From NCBI GenBank assembly GCA_947178195.1, contig CAMWXM010000084.1:1-10998 (forward strand): DNA of 10,998 nucleotides, given 5' to 3'. The position numbers and the translations under genes are program-made. Source of the stretch: an uncultured Ruminococcus sp. GTDB taxonomy: Bacteria; Bacillota; Clostridia; Oscillospirales; Ruminococcaceae. This document shows positions 1-6,190 of the stretch, piece after piece. Within the stretch, counting starts at the first letter, position 1. The number at the start of each line of letters is the position of its first letter. The notes under the pieces were generated by a model, which searched no databases, was not told the DNA's origin, and was given only the letters and a program-made list of their open reading frames with translations.

Positions 1-1177
1 CCTGATGAATTTCCAGCATTACAGTTTTAACGGATGTCAGGCAATTATTTTCATCCTTTATAAATTCTTTTACCGTTGTGCAGTAAATTCTCGGATCGTT
101 TCCGAATACTGCTGCGGCTTCTTCCTGACCATAGTCGGTTTTGCTTACTCTCGGGTACTCGGGCCAGGGATTATTTTTTGCTCTTTCTGTAGGAAGCTCA
201 GGCATCATTTCAAGCTGTACCACTGATTTACAGCCGTGACGTATCGCCGTACCTACACAGTCGTTGCCGGTATCGCCGCCGCCTATGATGACCACGTCCT
301 TTTCGGCAGCGGAAATATATCTTCCGTTTTTCATATCCGAACGGATAAGGCTTTTGGTAGTGGATTTAAGGAAGTCAACTGCAAAATAAATTCCTTCTGC
401 ATCTCTTCCATCGGCATTTATGTCACGTGGATTTGAAGAACCGCAGGCTAATATTACAGCATCGGAATTTTTTAATATTTCCTCTGCCGAAATATTATGT
501 CCCACATCGGCGTTAAGCTCAAAAACCACCCCTTCTTCTTCCATAAGCTTGACACGTCTTTCAATAACGGATTTTTCAAGCTTCATATTGGGAATACCGT
601 ACATAAGCAGTCCGCCAGGACGGTCCTCGCGTTCGTAAACGGTAACGCTGTGACCTCTTTTGTTAAGGGTATCCGCAGCGGCAAGTCCCGCAGGACCTGA
701 GCCAATTACGGAAATTTTCTTTCCGCTTCTTACTTTAGGAATCTGTGGTTTTATCAGTTCCTTTTCGAAGCCGTATTCTATGATCGCTTTTTCATTTTCC
801 TTTATTGAAACCGGGTCTCCGTTTATACCGCAGGTACATGCCTTTTCGCATAAAGCCGGGCATACTCTTGAAGTGAATTCAGGGAAATTATTTGTCATCA
901 GAAGTCTGTCAAGAGCCTGTTCCTTTCTGTCATGATAAAGCAGGTCGTTCCATTCCGGTATCAGATTATTAAGAGGACAGCCGGAAATCATACCTCTAAG
1001 CATTTTACCATTCTGGCAGAAAGGTACTCCGCAGTCCATACATCTTGCTGCCTGAAGCTTTCTTTCCTCCTCGCTGAGAGGAGCGTGAAATTCATCATAA
1101 TTTTTTATTCTTTCAAGCGGTTCATACGCCGGACATTCATTTCTTTCATAATCAAGAAATCCTGTTGGTTTTCCCAT
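1..1177 (-). CDS. gltD: Glutamate synthase (NADPH) small subunit, C-terminus cut by window edge
   Basis: This is the beta subunit of glutamate synthase. It oxidises NADPH through FAD and passes electrons via Fe-S clusters to GltB, which makes glutamate. The 392 residues visible start MGKPTGFLDYER. They hold an N-terminal cysteine-rich Fe-S domain: CMDCGVPFC at 46-54, SGCPLNN around C67, and RVCPALCEKACTCG with C106, C110, C114 and C116. An FAD dinucleotide fold follows, with GSGPAG at 159-164, and then an NADPH fold with GGGDTGND from G299. The PTERAKNNPWPEYPR stretch typical of the family comes after. Family members are about 480-495 residues, so roughly the last 90-100 are outside the window. 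The start is fixed by an AAGGAGG at 1186-1192 that lies inside the end of gltB, 8 nt from the ATG; the two genes are separated by 3 bp and almost certainly co-transcribed. No frameshift or stop was seen in frame. The call is firm; only the missing C-terminus is unverified. Confidence 0.96.
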   Translation of the reverse strand, partial: MGKPTGFLDYERNECPAYEPLERIKNYDEFHAPLSEEERKLQAARCMDCGVPFCQNGKMLRGMISGCPLNNLIPEWNDLLYHDRKEQALDRLLMTNNFPEFTSRVCPALCEKACTCGINGDPVSIKENEKAIIEYGFEKELIKPQIPKVRSGKKISVIGSGPAGLAAADTLNKRGHSVTVYEREDRPGGLLMYGIPNMKLEKSVIERRVKLMEEEGVVFELNADVGHNISAEEILKNSDAVILACGSSNPRDINADGRDAEGIYFAVDFLKSTTKSLIRSDMKNGRYISAAEKDVVIIGGGDTGNDCVGTAIRHGCKSVVQLEMMPELPTERAKNNPWPEYPRVSKTDYGQEEAAAVFGNDPRIYCTTVKEFIKDENNCLTSVKTVMLEIHQ

Positions 1178-1180
1178 AAC

Positions 1181-4100
1181 TCACGCCTCCTTCTTATTAA
1201 TGTAAAACGCTTCTATCTCAGCCTGTTCGCTGTTCATTCCCTTTTCTTCAAGGGCAAGAACAGTGCTGTGGATCTTAGCGTAATCGTGAGGAAGAATTTT
1301 CTTGAAGCTTCCGATATAATTATCAAAATCATCAAGTATTCTCTTGGCTTTTTCAGAGCCTGTCGCTTCAAAATGTTCTTTTATAATTCCCTTTAATTCC
1401 AAAATGTCATATTTTTCTGTAACCGTTTCCAACGAAACAAGCGATTTATTAAGCTTCATATAAAGGTCTCTGTCCTCATCAAGAACATAAGCGATGCCTC
1501 CCGACATACCAGCCGCAAAGTTTTTACCGGTTTTGCCCAGGATTACGGCTCTGCCGCCTGTCATATACTCGCAGCCGTGGTCGCCTACACCTTCACATAC
1601 AGCGATTGCTCCGGAATTCCTTACGCAGAAGCGCTCACCGGCAATGCCGTTAATAAAGGCTTTTCCTGAGGTCGCACCGTAAAGGGCAACATTTCCGACA
1701 ATTATATTATCCTCTGCTTTAAAGCCAGATTTTTTCGGTGGGAAAAGTATAAGCTTTCCTCCCGAAAGACCCTTTCCAAAATAGTCGTTACTATCACCTG
1801 AAAGCTCAAGTGTAAGACCCTTAGGGATAAATGCACCGAAGCTTTGTCCGCCGCTGCCGCTGCATTTTACCACATATGTATCGTCGTCCAGAGTGTTGTC
1901 TCCGCATTTTGCAGTGATTTCCGAGCCAAACAGTGTACCGAATGAACGGTCGGTATTTTTCACCTCTGTTTCTATGGTTTTCGGAGCTTTTCTTTTTAAT
2001 GCAGCCGAAAGCTTGTTCATTAAAACCTTGTTGTCGGCAGTTTCTTCAAGCTTGAAGTCGTAAATATCGTCGGCATTGAAATAATGACCGCTTTCGCTGA
2101 ATCTGTCGCAGAGTATTTCTGAAAAATCTATATTTCCTGCATTGTCTTTTTTGTAGAGCAGGTCGGTACGACCAATAAGCTCGTCAATGGTTCTGATACC
2201 AAGCTTTGCCATATATTCTCTAAGCTCCTGAGCCACAAAATGCATGAAGTTTATAATGTATTCCGGTTTGCCTTTAAAGCGCTTTCTCAACTCGGGATTC
2301 TGGGTCGCAATACCCATAGGGCAGGTGTCAAGGTTACACACTCTCATCATTACGCAGCCCATTGTTACCAGTGGAGCAGTTGCAAATCCGAATTCCTCAG
2401 CTCCCAGTAAAGCCGCAACAAGCACGTCTCTGCCGGTCATAAGCTTTCCGTCTGTTTCAATTATAACTCTGGAACGCAGACCGTTCATTATAAGCGATTG
2501 ATGAGCTTCTGCCAGTCCCAGTTCCCACGGAAGTCCTGCATTGTAAATAGAGCTTCTGGGCGCTGCTCCCGTACCGCCATCACAGCCTGATATAAGGATC
2601 ACCTGTGCGCCTGCTTTGGCAACCCCTGCGGCGACTGTACCTACTCCTGCTTCGGACACAAGTTTTACGGAAATACGTGCGTTTTTATTTGCATTTTTAA
2701 GATCGTAAATAAGCTGAGCCAGATCCTCGATAGAATATATGTCATGATGAGGAGGAGGGGAGATAAGTCCCACACCTGCGGTAGAATGACGGGTCTTGGC
2801 TATCCACGGATAAACCTTTCCCGACGGCAGATGTCCGCCCTCGCCGGGCTTTGCGCCCTGAGCCATTTTTATCTGTATCTCCTTTGCGGAAACCAGATAT
2901 TCCGAGGTGACGCCGAATCTTCCTGACGCTACCTGCTTTATTGCCGAGCAGCGTTCTGATTTAAGGCGTTCAGGGTCTTCACCGCCTTCGCCGGAATTGG
3001 ATTTTCCACCTATTCTGTTCATAGCTTCTGCCATGCATTCATGAGCCTCTTTAGAGATAGAACCGTAGGACATTGCGCCTGTTTTGAATCTGTGACAGAT
3101 GCTTTCAACACTTTCTACTTCGTCTATTGGTATTTCTGAATTTTTATCGAATTTAAAATCAAGAAGGCTTCTTAGTGTTATATGACTATCTTCTCTGTTT
3201 ATGCATTCTGAGTATTCCTTATAGGTCTCATAGCTGCCAGTTCTTGCAGCCTCCTGTAAAAGATGAATAGTTTCGGGAGTGTAAAGATGCTCGCTTTTAC
3301 CGCTTCTGAGCTTATGACTGCCCGAACTGCTTATCTCTCTGTTTACCGAAAGTCCCAGCGGGTCGAATGCGGAGTTGTGCAGCTTTTCGGTTCTGCGGCT
3401 TATATCTTCTAAGCTTATTCCGCCTATTCTGCTGACTGTTCCGCCAAAATATTTTTCTATCACTTCTTTGGAAATTCCCACAGCCTCAAACAGCTTTGAA
3501 CCCTGATATGACTGTATAGTGGATATTCCCATTTTTGAAGCGATTTTTATAATACCATGTAAAACAGCGTCGTTATAGTCGTTTTCGGCGGCGTAAAAAT
3601 CCTTGTCCAGCATTCCCGTATCAATAAGATCACGGATAGTTTCCTGAGCAAGATAAGGATTGACAGCACATGCGCCGTAGCCTAAAAGGGCGGCGAAATG
3701 ATGTACCTCACGAGGCTCTGCAGTTTCGAGGATTATAGCCACAGCAGTACGTTTTTTTGTTGAAACAAGATGCTGCTGCAATGCCGAAACAGCCAACAGT
3801 GAAGGTATAGCAGCATGGTATTCATCAACGTCTCTGTCTGAAAGAATAAGTATGTTTGCGCCGTCACGGTAAGCCTTATCAGCGTCGATAAACAGCCTCT
3901 CAATAGCTCTTTCCATTGACGAGCCGATATAATATGTGATAGGTATAACGGCGGTTTTCAGACCTGCGGCCTTCATATTTTTTATTTTAAGCATATCAGT
4001 GCTTGTAAGGATAGGATTTTCAACCTTTAATACATGGCAGTTTTCAGGTCTTTCCTCTAAAATATTGCCGTCCTCGCCGATATACATGCTTGTATCCGTA

Positions 4101-5710
4101 ACGATTTCCTCACGGATAGCGTCAAAGGGCGGATTTGTGACTTGTGCAAAAAGCTGTCTGAAATAGTTGAAGAGTGGAGGATCCTGACTGTCAAGAGGAG
4201 GGATAGGAATATCCGCACCCATTGAAGCGATAGGTTCTGAGCCGTTTTCAGCCATAGGAAGAATACTGTTTTTTATGTCCTCATAGCTGTAGCCGAATGC
4301 CTTCTGAAGCTTTTCAAGCTCTTCATGACTGTATGTCTGAACGCCCTTGTTAGGGATATGCAGGTCGTGCAGACGAACAAGATTGCTGTCCAGCCATTCG
4401 CCGTATGGCTGACGGGAAGCGTAATAGCTTTTTAACTCATTATCGTCAATAAGGCGACCCTGCTTTGTATCTGCAAGCAACATTTTTCCTGGGCGAAGCC
4501 TGTCTTTTTTTATAATTTTTTCAGACGGAATATCGATACAACCGGTTTCTGAGGAAAGAATCAAAAATCCGTCGTCGGTAATGCAGTATCTTGATGGGCG
4601 CAGACCGTTTCTGTCTAAAACTGCTCCCATAACCTCACCGTCTGAAAATAAAATGGAAGCAGGACCGTCCCATGGCTCCATCATAGTTGCATAATACTGA
4701 TAAAAATCATATTTTTCTTTGGAAATAGTTCGGTTGTTTTTCCATGGCTCGGGTATGGTTATCATTACTGCCAGCGGCAGCGGCATGCCTGACATTACCA
4801 TAAATTCCAGAGCGTTATCCAGTCTTGCGGAGTCTGAACCATCAGCATTTATTGCAGGAAGAATGTCCGACATATCGTCCTTTAATGCTTCACAGTGCAT
4901 AGTCTCTTCACGGGCAAGCATTTTGTCTGCATTTCCGGTTATGGTATTTATTTCACCGTTATGTACGATAAATCTGTTAGGGTGAGCCTTCTGCCAGCTG
5001 GGGTTCGTGTTGGTGGAAAAACGGCTGTGGACCATTGCTATAGCAGAGGTGAAATGCTCCGACTGAAGGTCACAGTAAAACTTTCTCAGCTCGTCAACAA
5101 GAAACATGCCCTTGTATACGATAGTACGGCTTGAAAGGGAGCATACATAGGTATTTTCATTGGCGTGTTCGAAAACTCGTCTTACTGCAAAAAGACGGCG
5201 GTCAAATTCCAGACCTCTTCCACAGTCGTCAGGACGTTTTACAAATCCCTGCATGATACAAGGCATACTGTCTAAAGCCTTCTGACCCAAAACGCCTGGA
5301 ACAGATGGAACTTCTCTCCAGCCTAAAAATTCCATATCCTTCTTTTTAAGGATTATTTCAAACATTTTTTTTGCCTGATTGCGTTTCATTTCATTCTGCG
5401 GGAAGAAAAACATGCCGATACCGAAATCTCCTTCGTCGCCAATATCAAATCCTAGCCTTGCAGCCTCGGCTTTGAAGAAATCAGCCGGTATCTGTGTAAG
5501 AATACCGACGCCGTCGCCTGTTTTGCCTTCGGCGTCTTTACCGGCACGGTGCTCCAGCTTTTCTACTATGGTAAGAGCGTCATTTACAACTCTTCTTGAT
5601 TTTTTTCCTTTAATATTAACCACCGCTCCTATACCGCAGTTATCGTGCTCAAACGACGGACGATAAAGTCCCTGTTGCTGAAACGGTTCTTCTGTTCTGA
5701 AATTGTCCAT
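1181..5710 (-). CDS. gltB: Glutamate synthase (NADPH) large subunit
   Basis: This is the alpha subunit of glutamate synthase. It hydrolyses glutamine and channels the ammonia to 2-oxoglutarate, giving two glutamates per cycle. From the chosen start the protein is 1509 residues, the usual length. Domains in order: a class II glutamine amidotransferase beginning at Cys25 (HDNCGIGAV), the expected N-terminal nucleophile after removal of a 24-residue propeptide; a central domain at roughly 470-770; an FMN-binding synthase domain at roughly 800-1200, including KTGAMSYGSIS near 875; a [3Fe-4S] motif with C1119, C1125 and C1130 (RVCNLDTCPMGIATQ); and a C-terminal glycine-rich GXGXG domain. The reading frame extends upstream to 5776, but ATG 5710 is preferred because AAAGGTG lies just upstream. 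The in-frame ATG at 5740 has no ribosome binding site and lies inside a predicted leader hairpin. gltD follows after 3 bp. Transcription is likely subject to leader attenuation. Confidence 0.97.
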   Translation of the reverse strand: MDNFRTEEPFQQQGLYRPSFEHDNCGIGAVVNIKGKKSRRVVNDALTIVEKLEHRAGKDAEGKTGDGVGILTQIPADFFKAEAARLGFDIGDEGDFGIGMFFFPQNEMKRNQAKKMFEIILKKKDMEFLGWREVPSVPGVLGQKALDSMPCIMQGFVKRPDDCGRGLEFDRRLFAVRRVFEHANENTYVCSLSSRTIVYKGMFLVDELRKFYCDLQSEHFTSAIAMVHSRFSTNTNPSWQKAHPNRFIVHNGEINTITGNADKMLAREETMHCEALKDDMSDILPAINADGSDSARLDNALEFMVMSGMPLPLAVMITIPEPWKNNRTISKEKYDFYQYYATMMEPWDGPASILFSDGEVMGAVLDRNGLRPSRYCITDDGFLILSSETGCIDIPSEKIIKKDRLRPGKMLLADTKQGRLIDDNELKSYYASRQPYGEWLDSNLVRLHDLHIPNKGVQTYSHEELEKLQKAFGYSYEDIKNSILPMAENGSEPIASMGADIPIPPLDSQDPPLFNYFRQLFAQVTNPPFDAIREEIVTDTSMYIGEDGNILEERPENCHVLKVENPILTSTDMLKIKNMKAAGLKTAVIPITYYIGSSMERAIERLFIDADKAYRDGANILILSDRDVDEYHAAIPSLLAVSALQQHLVSTKKRTAVAIILETAEPREVHHFAALLGYGACAVNPYLAQETIRDLIDTGMLDKDFYAAENDYNDAVLHGIIKIASKMGISTIQSYQGSKLFEAVGISKEVIEKYFGGTVSRIGGISLEDISRRTEKLHNSAFDPLGLSVNREISSSGSHKLRSGKSEHLYTPETIHLLQEAARTGSYETYKEYSECINREDSHITLRSLLDFKFDKNSEIPIDEVESVESICHRFKTGAMSYGSISKEAHECMAEAMNRIGGKSNSGEGGEDPERLKSERCSAIKQVASGRFGVTSEYLVSAKEIQIKMAQGAKPGEGGHLPSGKVYPWIAKTRHSTAGVGLISPPPHHDIYSIEDLAQLIYDLKNANKNARISVKLVSEAGVGTVAAGVAKAGAQVILISGCDGGTGAAPRSSIYNAGLPWELGLAEAHQSLIMNGLRSRVIIETDGKLMTGRDVLVAALLGAEEFGFATAPLVTMGCVMMRVCNLDTCPMGIATQNPELRKRFKGKPEYIINFMHFVAQELREYMAKLGIRTIDELIGRTDLLYKKDNAGNIDFSEILCDRFSESGHYFNADDIYDFKLEETADNKVLMNKLSAALKRKAPKTIETEVKNTDRSFGTLFGSEITAKCGDNTLDDDTYVVKCSGSGGQSFGAFIPKGLTLELSGDSNDYFGKGLSGGKLILFPPKKSGFKAEDNIIVGNVALYGATSGKAFINGIAGERFCVRNSGAIAVCEGVGDHGCEYMTGGRAVILGKTGKNFAAGMSGGIAYVLDEDRDLYMKLNKSLVSLETVTEKYDILELKGIIKEHFEATGSEKAKRILDDFDNYIGSFKKILPHDYAKIHSTVLALEEKGMNSEQAEIEAFYINKKEA

Positions 5711-5716
5711 ATTATT

Positions 5717-5723
5717 CACCTTT
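5717..5723 (-). promoter_or_regulatory. Ribosome binding site deciding the gltB start
   Basis: On the minus strand AAAGGTG sits 6 nt before ATG 5710. The two in-frame upstream ATGs, at 5740 and 5776, have no such sequence. The site directly follows the leader hairpin at 5727-5750, so its access could depend on that structure (inference). Confidence 0.75.
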
Positions 5724-5726
5724 CCA

Positions 5727-5750
5727 TATTGACTCCCCATTGAATCAATA
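5727..5750 (-). promoter_or_regulatory. Hexaloop hairpin in gltB leader next to the ribosome binding site
   Basis: The minus-strand RNA can form a 9-bp stem, UAUUGAUUC with GAGUCAAUA (one U-G wobble), closing a six-base loop AAUGGG. Loop position 1 is A and position 4 is G, the pattern reported for RNA hairpins bound by ANTAR-domain antiterminators. It lies downstream of the leader terminator and ends 3 nt before the Shine-Dalgarno sequence. That is unlike the usual ANTAR arrangement, so a role in translation or mRNA stability is equally possible. The pairing is seen directly; the function is inferred. Confidence 0.45.
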
Positions 5751-5762
5751 CTAATGTGTAAT

Positions 5763-5807
5763 AAAAAAAACGTCATGAGGGCATAGATATACCCTCAAAA
5801 CGTCTTT
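5763..5807 (-). terminator. Intrinsic terminator (attenuator) in the gltB leader
   Basis: On the minus strand the leader RNA forms UGAGGGUAU paired with AUGCCCUCA (9 bp, tetraloop AUCU). A lower ACGU/ACGU stem lies below a 2-nt internal loop. Eight U residues follow at 5770-5763. The hairpin begins only a few nucleotides after the predicted start of transcription and ends about 50 nt into it, upstream of gltB. It should therefore stop most transcripts unless something relieves it. No competing antiterminator fits in the short RNA upstream of it. Confidence 0.8.
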
Positions 5808-5819
5808 GTTCTAAAAAAT

Positions 5820-5848
5820 ATTTTATCACTTTATATGCAAAATGTCAA
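5820..5848 (-). promoter_or_regulatory. Promoter of gltBD
   Basis: On the minus strand TTGACA (5848-5843) is separated by exactly 17 bp from TAAAAT (5825-5820). This is close to a perfect vegetative sigma-factor promoter. Transcription should start near 5813, giving a leader of about 100 nt that contains the terminator at 5763-5807 and the hairpin at 5727-5750. Confidence 0.85.
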
Positions 5849-5957
5849 GAAAAAAACATGCTTTTTTGAAAATTGATAATTTTTTGTCAAATCAGTACAG
5901 TTATTGTTCATGGATAAAGGAATGATATGTACCAATTGACAAATTAATAAAAAAACC
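5849..5957. other. AT-rich spacer between divergent promoters with an imperfect inverted repeat
   Basis: About 109 bp lie between the two -35 boxes, strongly AT-rich and without a credible gene. TTTGTCAA at 5883-5890, followed by GTAC at 5896-5899, is mirrored by GTAC at 5929-5932 and TTGACAAA at 5936-5943, giving an imperfect inverted repeat around a centre near 5914. A regulator shared by both promoters could bind here, but the half-sites also resemble -35 boxes, so the match may be incidental. Confidence 0.3.
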
Positions 5958-5986
5958 TTGACAAAATAAAAAAAATGGCTTATAAT
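5958..5986 (+). promoter_or_regulatory. Promoter of the amt-glnN transcript
   Basis: TTGACA (5958-5963), a 17-bp spacer and TATAAT (5981-5986) form an exact consensus vegetative promoter. Transcription should start near 5993, leaving about 200 nt of leader before amt. Such a strong promoter followed by two terminators suggests that control is exerted after initiation. Confidence 0.9.
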
Positions 5987-6003
5987 AGCAAATGTAAACA
6001 GCA

Positions 6004-6043
6004 AGGGAGCTGCAGATGGGAAATCTGTAGCTCCCTATTTTTT
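6004..6043 (+). terminator. First intrinsic terminator in the amt leader
   Basis: AGGGAGCTGCAGAT (6004-6017) pairs with ATCTGTAGCTCCCT (6023-6036), 14 bp with a single G-U wobble, around the loop GGGAA. One A and then six T (6038-6043) follow. It starts about 11 nt after the predicted transcription start and releases an RNA of about 50 nt, so amt lies beyond a strong stop signal. Confidence 0.85.
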
Positions 6044-6084
6044 GAGGTTTACGCCGTAATTATTTTAGCATGACAAAAAATACA

Positions 6085-6102
6085 TACACAATGGGGTGTG
6101 TG
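6085..6102 (+). promoter_or_regulatory. Candidate antiterminator hairpin with A1/G4 hexaloop
   Basis: ACACA (6086-6090) and UGUGU (6097-6101) pair to close the six-base loop AUGGGG (6091-6096), with an extra U-G pair possible at the base. Loop positions 1 and 4 are A and G, as in hairpins recognised by ANTAR-domain proteins. The loop and 3' strand are the same bases that form the 5' base of the terminator at 6093-6145, so the two structures exclude each other. A typical ANTAR target has two such hairpins; I see only one clear one here, which lowers confidence. Confidence 0.5.
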
Positions 6103-6145
6103 GCGGAACACTGATATAAAAAGTATCCGTCTGCGTCCCTTTTTT
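6093..6145 (+). terminator. Second intrinsic terminator in the amt leader, overlapping the hexaloop hairpin
   Basis: Bases 6093-6107 can pair with 6126-6139: GGG with CCC, a wobble-rich GUGUG with UGCGU, a bulged U6101, and GGCGGA with UCCGUC. Six T follow at 6140-6145. A small ACU/AGU stem may extend the interior. The stem is weaker than the first terminator because several pairs are G-U. Its lower half must unfold for the hairpin at 6085-6102 to form, the classic layout of a terminator/antiterminator switch. Confidence 0.6.
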
Positions 6146-6190
6146 AATGCTGAAAAAATACGGCATAAATTTCAGTAGGAGGTATTTTTT

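Noticed and set aside
932..1396. Open frame of 154 codons on the plus strand
   Set aside because: It lies opposite the start of gltD and the end of gltB, whose protein sequences are clearly real, and has no ribosome binding site or recognisable protein features.
5711..5776. Upstream extension of gltB to ATG 5776 or 5740
   Set aside because: No ribosome binding site precedes those ATGs. The region holds the leader terminator and hairpin, and the ATG at 5710 has AAAGGTG before it and gives a normal-sized propeptide.
5885..5899. GlnR/TnrA-type operator (TGTNA-N7-TNACA)
   Set aside because: TGTCA here is followed by GTACA at the wrong spacing, and the second half lacks the required first T, so it does not meet the consensus.
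5993..6190. T-box or glutamine riboswitch in the amt leader
   Set aside because: No T-box sequence, specifier stem or conserved glutamine-riboswitch core was found; the leader is explained by two terminators and a hexaloop hairpin.
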